This document shows positions 1 through 7,806 of a DNA stretch of 64,000 nucleotides, piece after piece. The notes under the pieces are model-generated. The model was not told where the DNA came from. It made no database searches and saw only the letters and a program-made list of their open reading frames with translations. The DNA lies in NCBI RefSeq assembly GCF_965232525.1, contig NZ_OZ246980.1, forward strand, positions 2,542,001 through 2,606,000, given 5' to 3'. This stretch comes from Bauldia sp965232525. Lineage in GTDB: Bacteria > Pseudomonadota > Alphaproteobacteria > Rhizobiales > Kaistiaceae. Position 1 is the first letter of the stretch, and the number at the start of each line of letters is the position of its first letter. A program made the translations under genes and the position numbers.

Positions 1-40
1 CGCGGTTCACCTGGGGGAGGAGGGTGCGGTACTTGGCCAT
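1..40 (-). CDS. 5' end of a leftward gene, possibly homocysteine S-methyltransferase family
   Basis: Only the first 13 codons lie in the window, reading MAKYRTLLPQVNR from an ATG at 40-38 on the minus strand. An AGGAG ribosome binding site (CTCCT at 50-54 on the plus strand) lies nine bases upstream, so the start is well supported. A start of the form M-x-x-Y-R-x-x-L-P-Q resembles the N-terminus of homocysteine S-methyltransferase family proteins. That is inference from ten residues and could be wrong. Confidence 0.4.
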   Translation of the reverse strand, partial: MAKYRTLLPQVNR

Positions 41-297
41 GGTAATGGGCTCCTGAAAAGAATGAAGAACGGCACCCGTAAAGCCGGGCACAGGTCGCTC
101 ATGTCGATATGAAGTATCCGCCGTAACCGGCGACGAAAGCAGCGTTTCAGCCGAGAAACGCAGTCCGGAAAACAATGGGCCAACTTGCTTCCGGTACGGC
201 ACTTAGCCGGTTCGCGACTCCCATGCTGTGACGCCGGTCACAGGGGCGCGTCGGCTGAGGTTAGCCGGTTTGGTGACCAGAAATTCATTTGAAACAA
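41..297. other. intergenic region with direct and inverted repeats
   Basis: No gene is seen between the leftward gene at 1-40 and the padR terminator. The decamer TTAGCCGGTT occurs twice in direct orientation, at 203-212 and 261-270, 58 bp apart. A short inverted repeat GTGAC-GCCG-GTCAC lies at 228-241 between them. These could be regulator sites for the leftward gene, but nothing identifies the regulator. I looked for SAM- and cobalamin-type riboswitch signatures and saw none. Confidence 0.35.
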
Positions 298-339
298 CAG
301 GCGACCGGCGCGGCGATGAAACCCGCGGCCGGTCGCCTG
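298..339 (-). terminator. Rho-independent terminator of the padR gene
   Basis: A perfect 12-bp stem (CAGGCGACCGGC at 298-309 and its complement at 328-339) starts 11 bp past the padR stop codon. On the minus strand it is followed by TTGTTT. Position, stem strength and T-rich tail fit an intrinsic terminator. Confidence 0.75.
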
Positions 340-349
340 ATCGTGGGCT

Positions 350-973
350 TCAGTGGTCGTCAGTCTTGCGGATGGCTGCCGCGGCATCGCGAAGGATTTG
401 CGCCACCCGCTTTTGCTCGTCGTCGGAGGCTTCGAGCGTATCGGCGATGGCCGCCTTCAGTGCGCGGCGGGCTTCATTCACCTCGGGAAGAACGCCAGCG
501 ATGTCCGATTGGGCGCCATCCTCCTGTCGGTAGTACCAAGCGCTCGCCTTTGCCATCTTGGCGCCGTACGCCTCCATTGCCGAAAGGATGGTGTCGGCGA
601 TGTCGCGGTTCTCATCGAGGTGGGTTCGCCCGGCCTCGGTGATGGCGTAGACCTTTTTGTTCCCCTCTGTTGTCGTCGTCGCGTAGCCGGCCTCCTCGAG
701 GAAGGTCAATGTCGGATAGACGACGCCGGGGCTGGGGCTGTAGGCGCCCCGCGACCGGCTCTCCAGCGACTTGATCACATCGTAGCCGTGCCGCGGTTCC
801 TCTTCGAGGAGGGCGAGGACGATGAGGCGCAGATCGCCATCGGCGATCATCTTGCCGCCACGGAAAGGGCCTCTGCCGCCCCCCCGAAACCGGCCACCGA
901 AGGGGCCCCCCTGGCCGTGGCCGCGATAACCCCGCCGTCCGGCCCCATACCAATAGCCGTGACACTTGTGCAT
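350..973 (-). CDS. PadR family transcriptional regulator with Gly/Arg-rich N-terminus
   Basis: This 207-residue protein starts with about 40 Gly/Arg/His-rich residues and continues into a PadR winged helix at about residues 45-120. That part includes LRLIVLALLEEEPRHGYDVI and a G-V-V-Y-P-T-L recognition region, followed by a C-terminal helical dimerisation arm. PadR proteins are ligand-responsive repressors that usually control themselves and a nearby exporter or enzyme. Start is ATG at 973 with GGAG six bases upstream. Two palindromes lie upstream (987-1008, 1037-1050), which suggests autoregulation. No obvious target gene is adjacent because a tRNA gene follows on the other strand. The Gly/Arg tail could bind metal or nucleic acid, but this is only inference. 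Confidence 0.88.
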   Translation of the reverse strand: MHKCHGYWYGAGRRGYRGHGQGGPFGGRFRGGGRGPFRGGKMIADGDLRLIVLALLEEEPRHGYDVIKSLESRSRGAYSPSPGVVYPTLTFLEEAGYATTTTEGNKKVYAITEAGRTHLDENRDIADTILSAMEAYGAKMAKASAWYYRQEDGAQSDIAGVLPEVNEARRALKAAIADTLEASDDEQKRVAQILRDAAAAIRKTDDH

Positions 974-986
974 TCGAAGCTCCGTT

Positions 987-1008
987 CGTTATATCGTGAG
1001 ACATAACG
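987..1008. promoter_or_regulatory. inverted repeat upstream of padR, candidate operator
   Basis: CGTTAT (987-992) and ATAACG (1003-1008) form a perfect inverted repeat separated by ten bases, just upstream of the padR start codon. Its half-site resembles the second palindrome at 1037-1050 in carrying ATATCGT. Confidence 0.5.
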
Positions 1009-1036
1009 TGGGCGACGTTTATCGCGCTGTCAAGAT

Positions 1037-1050
1037 ATATCGTACGATAT
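1037..1050. promoter_or_regulatory. perfect 14-bp palindrome, candidate PadR operator
   Basis: ATATCGTACGATAT is perfectly self-complementary. It lies 64 bp upstream of the padR start. Short AT-rich palindromes of this kind are typical PadR binding sites, so autoregulation is the simplest reading. Confidence 0.6.
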
Positions 1051-1105
1051 GGCGTGTCGTGGACAGCCGACCCGTCTTCATGGCGGCACGAAACGCCCGC
1101 GAAGC

Positions 1106-1134
1106 TTGGCCCGGAGCGGGCGCGCGGCTATACA
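1106..1134 (+). promoter_or_regulatory. candidate sigma-70-type promoter of the tRNA gene
   Basis: TTGGCC at 1106-1111 and TATACA at 1129-1134 are separated by 17 bp. The -10 element ends 11 bp before the first base of the tRNA. The match to consensus is partial, but the placement is right for a tRNA promoter. Confidence 0.45.
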
Positions 1135-1145
1135 GCCCCGGTCAC

Positions 1146-1470
1146 GCGGGCGTGGCGAAACCGGTAGACGCAACGGACTTGAAAGAGGATTGAGTGCTCC
1201 TGCGGGAAACCCGGGATGCAGAACTGCTCAAATTCGGGGAACCCTGTCAGATGGCGATCCCGAGCCAAGCCCATGGGGACGGTCCCGCGGGAAGGTGTAG
1301 AGACTAGACGGGCAGCACCTAAGCGCTTGAGGCGTAGGGTGAAGGGATAGTCCAGACCACGAACCCGTCGGTCGGCTCAGACCGGGTGAGCGGGGCGGCG
1401 AAAGCCGTAGCTGGTACGAAAATCCGTTGGGCGTAAGCCCGTGGGGGTTCGAGTCCCCCCGCCCGCACCA
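1146..1470 (+). tRNA. tRNA-Leu(UAA) split by a group I intron in the anticodon
   Basis: Exon 1 is 1146-1180 and exon 2 is 1419-1470. Joined, they give a full class II tRNA: acceptor stem GCGGGCG/CGCCCGC, a Leu-type D-arm with GGTAGACGC, anticodon stem ACGGA/TCCGT, loop CTTAAAA with anticodon UAA, a long variable arm (GGGC-GTAA-GCCC), T-arm GGGGGTTCGAGTCCCCC and an encoded CCA. Read without removing the intron, the sequence around exon 1 would give a misleading loop CTTGAAA, which could be called Ser(UGA). The intron sits after U34, the same place as in the cyanobacterial and plastid trnL(UAA) intron. Confidence 0.92.
1181..1418 (+). ncRNA. group I intron (IC3-like) in tRNA-Leu(UAA)
   Basis: The 238-nt insertion follows a T (the last exon 1 base) and ends in G (1418), as group I introns require. 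ACTT at the 5' splice site can pair with GAGT at 1192-1195 to form P1 with a U-G pair at the cleavage site. The conserved core is readable: a P/Q-like pair near 1231-1270 (including GATCCCGAGCCAAGCC) and an R-like stretch near 1294-1319 (GTGTAGAGACTAGACGGG). The S-like element GGATAGTCCA lies at 1345-1354. No homing-endonuclease ORF is present, so this is a minimal ribozyme. Confidence 0.88.
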
Positions 1471-1533
1471 TCTATGTTCGGACAGCGCTGTTAGCCAAAC
1501 CGATGGGCATGGCGTGGCTGGAGGTGTCTGCCA

Positions 1534-2544
1534 TCAGGCCATCAGCGCGAGTTTTTCCTTGGTGACTTCGTGCTGGAGCGGCGCGCCGGTCACGAACCGG
1601 TGCACTTCCTCGACTGCGGTGCGGCCCTGGCGCAGATAGCTGCCGGCGCTGTGCCCGGACGCGTGCGGCGCCAGTCGCACATTGGGAAGGTCACGGAGCG
1701 GACTGTCGTCGGGCAGAGGTTCGGTTTCGAACACATCGATCGCCGCCGTGAAGCGGCCGGTGCGAAGATGATCGAGCAGCACCGCCTCGTCGATGATCGC
1801 GGCGCGGGCGGTATTGATGAGCAGCGCGCCGTCACGAAGCTGGGCCAGATGCTCGCCGGTAATCATGTGGCGCGTTTCCGGGATCACCGGCGCGTGAAGC
1901 GAGACGATGTCGCACGCGGCGAAGAGTTCTTCGAGGCTCGCGCGCGTCACGCCGAGGGCCTCGGCGCCCTCGTCGGTCAGATAGGGATCGTAGACCAGGA
2001 CGCGCGGCTTGAAGGCACGCAGGAGATCGATCACCAGCCGCCCGACATAGCCGGCGCCGACGAGGCCGACGGTCTGGTCGCAAAGCATCTGGCCCAATTG
2101 CTTGTCGCGGAGCTGGAACCAAGGCTCGCGCGCTCGCATGCCGGCGTCGAACTCGACGATATGGCGCAGATGCATGAGCATCTGGGCGACGGTGAATTCG
2201 GCAACCGGTTGGGCAATCATCGCCGCCGAATGACTGACGCGCAGACGCCCGGCGGCGACCGCATCGGCGACGTCCAGGAAGCGCACCGATCCGGCCGCGT
2301 GGGCAACAAAGCGCAGCGCCGACGCCTCTTCGAGAGCCGCAGCCGGCAGTGGCGGGCTCTTCCATCCGGTGATCGCAGCAACCGCGCCGTCGAGGAGCTC
2401 CGGTAATCCGTCGCCGGTAAGCTCGCGATCCTCGAACATCGCCACGTCGGCAAAGCTTGCCAGGCGGTCGGCGTCGGCGGGGGCGAGCACCCGGGCGCGG
2501 GTGGCGCTCGGCATCAGCATCGCTACTTTGGGTCGGTCGGTCAT
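1534..2544 (-). CDS. D-2-hydroxyacid dehydrogenase, phosphoglycerate-dehydrogenase type
   Basis: This 336-residue cytoplasmic enzyme has the two-lobed architecture of NAD-dependent D-isomer 2-hydroxyacid dehydrogenases. The Rossmann motif GAGYVG is at 163-168. The substrate and catalytic residues fall in the expected order: Arg247 (in NTARAAI), Glu275 (in DVFETEP) and His294 (in APHASG). The usual Arg-Gly pair at 247-248 is Arg-Ala here. It probably interconverts a 2-keto and a 2-hydroxy acid. It lies 17 bp downstream of an SDR gene, which follows a LacI-type regulator, so all three are likely one leftward unit serving the sugar locus to the right. The exact substrate cannot be read. Confidence 0.88.
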   Translation of the reverse strand: MTDRPKVAMLMPSATRARVLAPADADRLASFADVAMFEDRELTGDGLPELLDGAVAAITGWKSPPLPAAALEEASALRFVAHAAGSVRFLDVADAVAAGRLRVSHSAAMIAQPVAEFTVAQMLMHLRHIVEFDAGMRAREPWFQLRDKQLGQMLCDQTVGLVGAGYVGRLVIDLLRAFKPRVLVYDPYLTDEGAEALGVTRASLEELFAACDIVSLHAPVIPETRHMITGEHLAQLRDGALLINTARAAIIDEAVLLDHLRTGRFTAAIDVFETEPLPDDSPLRDLPNVRLAPHASGHSAGSYLRQGRTAVEEVHRFVTGAPLQHEVTKEKLALMA

Positions 2545-2561
2545 CCGTGTTCCTTGGGTCG

Positions 2562-3299
2562 TCAGCGGCGTGCGGGTTGCAGGAGGACCTCCACGACATG
2601 CGCCCGCGGCGGCAAGCCCATGACATAGAGACAGGTGCGTGCCACGTCCTCGGGCTGGAGCGCGTTGGCTCGCGTTTCGGCCGGGATCGGCACTGGCCGT
2701 TTGTCAAGCAAGGGTGTGTCGGTCATGCCCGGCAGGATGGTGGTCATGCGGATGCCGTTGGCCCACTCCTCTTCCATCACTGCGTGGCTCATGGCGCGCA
2801 CCGCCGCCTTGCTGGCCTGGTAGGCGGCGCCTGAGAGGTCGGGCCGGACGGCGGCGGTCGAGGCGACGTGAATGACGAGCCCACCGCCGCGCGCCCGCAT
2901 CGGCGGCAGGATGGCCCGCGTCAAGTTGAATGCGGCGTTGAGATTGACATCAAGCATCGAGAGCCAATCGTCCCGTGACAGCTCGACGAAAGCGCGACGC
3001 ATGACGTTCATGCCGACCGAATTGACGAGGATGTCGGTCTTGAGGACATCGTCATGGGCACCCAGCACCCGATCGAGCGCGTCAGGATCGGTCGCGTCGA
3101 TCTGGATCCCGGCGACGTCGGCCGCGCCGGCGGCGCGGCATTCGCGAGCGGTTTCGTCCAGCCGGCGGCGGTCGCGCCCGAGAACGATCAGCCGTCCGCC
3201 AGCACTTGCCGCCATCAGCGCTGTCGCACGCCCCATGCCGCTGGTCGCGCCGGCGATCAGGATCGTCTTGCCCGACAGGTCTGCGATTGCCGTCGTCAT
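2562..3299 (-). CDS. short-chain dehydrogenase/reductase (SDR)
   Basis: A classical SDR of 245 residues with cofactor motif GATSGMG at 17-23, NSVG at 93-96 in place of NNAG, and the catalytic set Ser147, Tyr160 and Lys164 (YQASK). These enzymes oxidise or reduce hydroxyl groups on sugars, polyols and other substrates with NAD(P). The gene starts 24 bp downstream of the LacI-type regulator gene and is followed closely by the 2-hydroxyacid dehydrogenase. This suggests a step in degrading the sugar imported by the ABC system at 4594-7770. Confidence 0.9.
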   Translation of the reverse strand: MTTAIADLSGKTILIAGATSGMGRATALMAASAGGRLIVLGRDRRRLDETARECRAAGAADVAGIQIDATDPDALDRVLGAHDDVLKTDILVNSVGMNVMRRAFVELSRDDWLSMLDVNLNAAFNLTRAILPPMRARGGGLVIHVASTAAVRPDLSGAAYQASKAAVRAMSHAVMEEEWANGIRMTTILPGMTDTPLLDKRPVPIPAETRANALQPEDVARTCLYVMGLPPRAHVVEVLLQPARR

Positions 3300-3323
3300 G
3301 GCCGAGAGTCTCCGTTGTCGATC

Positions 3324-4474
3324 TCAGTCGGATCTGGGCGGGGCGGTCGAGGCCCGCACCACCAGTTCGGGTGTGATGCCGGTATGGGGCTCCGGTGTCT
3401 CCATATCATCGCGCGTATCGCCCTCCAGGCTGTGGATCAGCGCGCGAACGATGATGTCCGCCATCCGCTCCACCGGCTGGCGGATGGTCGTGAGCGCGGG
3501 CTGCATGATGTCCGAGAAAACGATGTCGTCGAAACCGACGATCGACAGGTCTTCGGGCACGCTGGCGCCGATGTCCCGCGCGCCGGCATAAGCGCCGAGC
3601 GCATACATGTCGTTGGCGGTGAAGATCGCGGTCGGCGGATCGGCAGTCGCCAGAAGTTCGCGTACCGCAATCCGGCCGAGCTCCGCGCCTTCGGCGTCGC
3701 CGAAAGCGGATTGGGTCGCACCCTGCCATATGTGATGAGGCGCGAGTTCAAGGCCGGCCTTTTCCAGTGCCTGGCGCAGGCCGTCGAGACGGCCGATCCG
3801 GCTGGTCGTTCGGATCGGCCCTGAGACAAATCCGATCCGCTTGTGGCCAAGCCCGATCAGGTGACGGCCGGCGAACTGCCCGCCCATTTCTTGGTTGACG
3901 CTCACCGAGCAGGCGACCACGCCGGTGGCGCCTCGGCTCCGTCGATCGAAGGCGGCGACCCGCAGTCCGCGGTCGACCAGATGCCGGAGGTGATTGAAGG
4001 AAACCGGCGAGGAACCGAAAATCACGCCGCGAACCGACGAACTCAGCATCGACTCCGCGTAGTGGGTCTCGACCTCGGCATCGCGTTCGGCGTTGCACAC
4101 CAAGACCCCGTAGCCACGGGCTAGCGCTGCCCGTTCGACCCGGTGCGAGACCATGCCCCAGAACGGATTGGCCACCGACGGAACGATCAGTCCGATCGTA
4201 TGGCTGCGTCCGGACTTGAGCTGCCGCGCGGCAGATTGGGCGTGTAGTTCAGCTCCTCGATAACCCGCAAAACCCGATCGCGGGTCTTTGCACTCACCCG
4301 CCGGTTATGCCCGTTGATGACGTTGGAAACTGTTCCGGCCGAAACGCCCGCTGCAGTCGCGACGTCCTTGATGCCGACCTCTTTGGCCACCGTGTTCTTT
4401 TGCCGATTTTTGGTTTTACGTTTTATCTTGCTTACCACATCTACCAAGACAATTTCCACTATAAAAACGGGCAT
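3324..4474 (-). pseudogene. LacI family transcriptional regulator, interrupted by a frameshift
   Basis: Two reading frames together make one LacI-type repressor. The upstream frame (from 4474) holds the DNA-binding helix-turn-helix (IKDVATAAGVSAGTVSNVIN) and the hinge up to NYTPNL. The downstream frame continues with ARQLKSGRSHTIGLIVP and the full sugar-binding core to 3324. The frames meet at 4230-4232, where one base seems to be missing; the upstream frame stops about 14 codons later. Without the join, the binding core would have no DNA-binding domain. The break is either a true inactivating mutation or a sequence error. The start codon is uncertain: ATG at 4474, or a downstream GTG nearer the helix-turn-helix. 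It faces the ABC importer it probably regulates. Confidence 0.85.
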
Positions 4475-4499
4475 TTGTGCTAGACACCATACGTCGCGC

Positions 4500-4527
4500 T
4501 TGCGAACCTTTTAAAAGAAGGTATAAC
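4500..4527 (+). promoter_or_regulatory. candidate promoter and repressor site of the sugar importer operon
   Basis: TTGCGA (4500-4505) and TATAAC (4522-4527) with a 16-bp spacer look like a promoter for the importer starting at 4594. The spacer contains the perfect 10-bp palindrome CTTTTAAAAG (4508-4517), inside a wider ACCTT/AAGGT inverted repeat at 4506-4522. This is where a LacI-type repressor would block transcription. It lacks the CG centre common in LacI-family operators. Confidence 0.5.
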
Positions 4528-4593
4528 GATCTATCAACGAAGCCGTGAGTTGCAAGCAATGGCACGCGACCGCGCGAAAATGGAGGAGGAAGC

Positions 4594-5883
4594 ATGATCA
4601 AGAGCCCGATTTCACGAAGGAGCGTTCTGCGCGGCGGGACGGCACTGGCCGCGAGCGCTGCCTTCATGCGCCTGCCCGCATTCGCGCAGGCAGAAAGCAT
4701 TCGTGCCGGTGGTTATGTTGAAAGCCAGGATCAACTCCGCCAAACGCTGGCGGTCTGGGAAGCCTATGAAGCGGCCAATCCCGGGGTCGAGATCACCGCT
4801 GAGCTGAGCAATTTCAGAGCCTTTACCGATCGGCTGGCGGTTGAAGCGGCCGGCGGCAACGCGCCCGACTTCTTCAGCGTCAATGTCGATCTTCTGGCCG
4901 AATATGCCGCCCGCGGCGTCATCCGCCCGCTCGACGAATTCGTTCCAGATCCGCTGAATCTGTCCGACTATCTGGGCAGCGCGCTCGCCGCCGCCACCCG
5001 CGACGGTCAGCTGTTCGGCATCCCCAACGACGCCATCGCGCCGACCTGCATCATGAACACCGCATCCTTCGAGGAAGCCGGCGTTCCGATCCCGCCGGCG
5101 ATGTGGACCTGGGAGGACATGACCGATGTCGCCGTTGCCATCACCGATGCGCTGGGCCCGCGGTTCTGGGGCATGGAGGATAATGGCGGCAACGTGATCC
5201 CGAGTGACGTCTTTCTGCGCGGCATGGGCAAGTCCCTGTTCACCCCTGAGCGCACCCTGAACTTCACGGCCGAAGATCTGTCGCAATGGTTCGCCTATTG
5301 GGCGGACGCACGAGAGCGCGGCGGCATCCCGCCAGGGGAAGTCCAGGCGCTGTTGTCCAACGAGCCCAGCCAATCGGGCCTGGTGACCGGCCGGGTGGCG
5401 TCGACGCTGACGCTGACCGACTCCTATGTCGGCCTTCAGACGCTGATGACGGACCGGCTTGAGCTTCACCTTATGCCCAATGGGCACAGAGGTGACGACG
5501 AGCTCAAACAGCATCACTACGCCTATGCCGGCAACTCGACCGCGGTCTGGGCCGATGGCGAACATCAGGAGCGGGTCATCGACATCATCCGGTTCATGCA
5601 CTTCGATCCGGAAGGCGCAGCCATTTTCTACCGCAACAGCGGTATGGTGCCCGCTTCCAAGGCTGGGCGCGAAGCGTTGGCGAGAGAGGGGACGGACGCT
5701 GACAAGGCTATCGTCGCCTACCTGGATGTCCTGGCCGAAAATCCCGCTCCGCCGCGCCTGCCCGGTGTCCCGGGCATGGGCGGTATGCTGACCCGGGCCA
5801 ATGAGGGCGTCGCCTTCGGCCAACTGACGCCGCTGCAGGCGGCCCAGCAGTTCATGGACGAAGTGAACGCCCAGCTGCAGTAG
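4594..5883 (+). CDS. sugar ABC transporter substrate-binding protein, Tat-exported
   Basis: A 429-residue periplasmic binding protein of the extracellular solute-binding family 1 type. The N-terminus carries a twin-arginine signal (SRRSVLRGG) and a hydrophobic stretch ending at AFAQA near residue 32. It is preceded by GGAGGA before the ATG at 4594. It should capture an oligo- or monosaccharide for the two permeases downstream. It is separated from the first permease by 83 bp with a strong stem-loop, which fits higher expression of the binding protein. The sugar is not known; the neighbouring isomerase and dehydrogenases suggest a compound entering oxidative catabolism. Confidence 0.92.
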   Translation: MIKSPISRRSVLRGGTALAASAAFMRLPAFAQAESIRAGGYVESQDQLRQTLAVWEAYEAANPGVEITAELSNFRAFTDRLAVEAAGGNAPDFFSVNVDLLAEYAARGVIRPLDEFVPDPLNLSDYLGSALAAATRDGQLFGIPNDAIAPTCIMNTASFEEAGVPIPPAMWTWEDMTDVAVAITDALGPRFWGMEDNGGNVIPSDVFLRGMGKSLFTPERTLNFTAEDLSQWFAYWADARERGGIPPGEVQALLSNEPSQSGLVTGRVASTLTLTDSYVGLQTLMTDRLELHLMPNGHRGDDELKQHHYAYAGNSTAVWADGEHQERVIDIIRFMHFDPEGAAIFYRNSGMVPASKAGREALAREGTDADKAIVAYLDVLAENPAPPRLPGVPGMGGMLTRANEGVAFGQLTPLQAAQQFMDEVNAQLQ

Positions 5884-5900
5884 TACCGGCACGCCGATAT

Positions 5901-5936
5901 CCGGCCTGGCGCCATCGTTCTTCGTCGCCAGGCCGG
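5901..5936 (+). terminator. intercistronic stem-loop after the binding-protein gene
   Basis: CCGGCCTGGCG (5901-5911) pairs perfectly with 5926-5936 around a 14-base loop. No T-run follows and the permease genes continue on the same strand. It is therefore more likely a partial terminator or mRNA-stabilising element than a full stop. Confidence 0.65.
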
Positions 5937-5966
5937 GGAGCTCTGCTCCCGCCTGGAGGAATGCCC

Positions 5967-6926
5967 ATGTCGGCCCACCAATCCGAGGCAGCGACCGCCG
6001 CCCCAGTACCGGTGCAGACGACGCGCCGGCGTCGGATTGGCCGTTCCGCCAAAGGCAACGCCGTCGCCTATCTGTTTCTCTCGCCTTGGCTGATCGGGCT
6101 TTTCTGCCTGACCCTCGGCCCGATCCTGGCATCGGCCTATCTGTCGCTGACGTCCTATGATCTTTTCAATGAACCGGTATGGATCGGGCTCGAAAACTAC
6201 CGGACGCTGTTCTTCGAAGATGCGCGCTATTGGGCGGCCCTGAGGGTCACGTTCGAGTACGTCTTCCTTTCCGTCCCGCTGAAACTCGCCTTCGCGCTGG
6301 CGATCGCACTGATGCTCAACCGTGGCTTAGCCGGATTGGGCCTCTATCGATCGATCTACTATTTGCCGTCGATGCTGGGCGGTAGCGTCGCGATCGCCAT
6401 CATGTGGCGCCAGATCTTCTCCTACGACGGTGTCATCAACCAGATCCTGCTGAACTTCGGCATTGACGGGCCAAGCTGGATTTCCAGTCCGGACTACGCG
6501 CTCTACACGCTGGTTAGCCTCGCGGTCTGGCAATTCGGCTCGCCGATGGTGATCTTCCTCGCCGGCCTCAAACAGATTCCGCAGGAGCTTTACGACGGCG
6601 CGGCAATCGACGGCGCGGGCGCGTTTCAGAAATTCATCAATGTGACGCTGCCGCTGCTGACGCCGATCATCTTCTTCAATTTCGTCATGCAGATCATCGG
6701 ATCGTTCCAGGCGTTCACGCCGTCCTTCATCATTTCCAACGGAACCGGCGGCCCGGCCGACGCGACCCTGTTCTACACGCTCTATCTCTACGAACAGGGC
6801 TTCACCAATTTCCGCATGGGCTATGCGTCCGCCATTGCCTGGATCCTGGTGGGGATCATTGCCACGGCGACGGCGGCCTCGTTCTTCTCGGCGAAGTACT
6901 GGGTGCACTATGGCGATCGGGACTAA
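5967..6926 (+). CDS. sugar ABC transporter permease, MalF/UgpA type
   Basis: A 319-residue inner-membrane permease with about six transmembrane segments (the first in AYLFLSPWLIGLFCLTLGPI). It carries the cytoplasmic EAA loop variant (ELYDGAAIDGAGAFQKFINV) that contacts the ATPase. I chose the ATG at 5967 because GGAGGA at 5955-5960 is then seven bases away; the ATG at 5961 is too close. It overlaps the next permease by 17 bp, so both are translated together. No ATPase gene follows, so a shared MsmX/UgpC-type ATPase from elsewhere must energise this importer. Confidence 0.92.
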   Translation: MSAHQSEAATAAPVPVQTTRRRRIGRSAKGNAVAYLFLSPWLIGLFCLTLGPILASAYLSLTSYDLFNEPVWIGLENYRTLFFEDARYWAALRVTFEYVFLSVPLKLAFALAIALMLNRGLAGLGLYRSIYYLPSMLGGSVAIAIMWRQIFSYDGVINQILLNFGIDGPSWISSPDYALYTLVSLAVWQFGSPMVIFLAGLKQIPQELYDGAAIDGAGAFQKFINVTLPLLTPIIFFNFVMQIIGSFQAFTPSFIISNGTGGPADATLFYTLYLYEQGFTNFRMGYASAIAWILVGIIATATAASFFSAKYWVHYGDRD

Positions 6927-7770
6927 CCTGTCCGAGCAGGGGTTTCGCCCGCGCCGGCTCATGGTCCATCTCGGACTGATCGCCGGCGCCTTCGTCATGC
7001 TCTATCCGCTGTTGTGGCTGTTCAGCGCCTCGCTCAAGCCCTCGCACCTGATCTTCAGCGACCCCAGCGCCATTCCCACCGAAATCAGGCTGGAGAATTA
7101 CGTTGAGGGATGGGATGGGCCGGCCGGGTCGTTCGGCCGGTTCTTCCTGAACAGCTTCGTCATCGCGACGCTCGCCGTGATCGGCAACGTGATGGCGTGC
7201 AGCTTCGTGGCTTACGCCTTCGCCCGGCTCGACTTTGCCTTCCGGCGGACGCTGTTCGCGCTGATGCTAGGCACGATCATGCTGCCGCTGCATGCCACGC
7301 TGATCCCGCAATATGTGCTCTTCAATAATCTCGGCTGGGTGAACACCATCCTGCCGATCGTGGTGCCGCGGTTTCTCGCCGTCGATGCCTTCTTCATCTT
7401 CCTGATGGTCCAGTTCATCCGCGGAATTCCGCGCGAGCTGGACGAAGCGGCGGCGATCGACGGCGCCGGTCCGATCCGCATCTACTTCGCGATCATCCTG
7501 CCCTTGCTGTCGCCGGCGCTGGTCACCACCGCGGTGTTCTCATTCCTTTGGACCTACGAGGATTTCCTGACGCCGCTGGTCTATCTGACCTCGCTCGAGA
7601 ACTACACCGTTCCGCTGGGCTTGCGGCTGTTCATGGCGTCCACCGGGGTCTCGGCGTGGGGACCGATGCTCGCGATGTCGCTGCTATCGCTGGTGCCGAT
7701 GTTCATCGTCTTCTTCGTGTTCCAGCGGCGGCTGATCGAGGGCATCGCCACCACTGGCCTGAAGGGCTGA
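6910..7770 (+). CDS. sugar ABC transporter permease, MalG/UgpE type
   Basis: A 286-residue second permease with about six membrane spans and the EAA loop ELDEAAAIDGAGPIRIYF near its C-terminal third. It pairs with the upstream permease to form the membrane channel. The start is ATG at 6910, inside the end of the preceding gene. A longer reading from 6823 adds 29 Arg-rich residues that are the shadow of the previous gene. An isomerase-like gene follows after 36 bp, so transport and catabolism genes look co-transcribed. Confidence 0.92.
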   Translation: MAIGTNLSEQGFRPRRLMVHLGLIAGAFVMLYPLLWLFSASLKPSHLIFSDPSAIPTEIRLENYVEGWDGPAGSFGRFFLNSFVIATLAVIGNVMACSFVAYAFARLDFAFRRTLFALMLGTIMLPLHATLIPQYVLFNNLGWVNTILPIVVPRFLAVDAFFIFLMVQFIRGIPRELDEAAAIDGAGPIRIYFAIILPLLSPALVTTAVFSFLWTYEDFLTPLVYLTSLENYTVPLGLRLFMASTGVSAWGPMLAMSLLSLVPMFIVFFVFQRRLIEGIATTGLKG

Positions 7771-7806
7771 AGACGTCGCAGGCCCGTTCCCCCGCAAAGG
7801 ACAAAC

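Noticed and set aside
41..297. A riboswitch for the possible methionine-related gene at 1-40
   Set aside because: I looked for SAM-II, SAH and cobalamin signature sequences on the minus strand and found none; only short repeats are present.
1146..1190. A tRNA-Ser(UGA)-like anticodon loop (CTTGAAA) at the end of exon 1
   Set aside because: The D-arm is Leu-type and the stem is completed only by exon 2 after the intron. Splicing gives loop CTTAAAA, anticodon UAA.
4612..6132. A 506-codon leftward open frame
   Set aside because: It lies antisense to the Tat-exported binding protein and the start of the first permease, and shows no recognisable motif.
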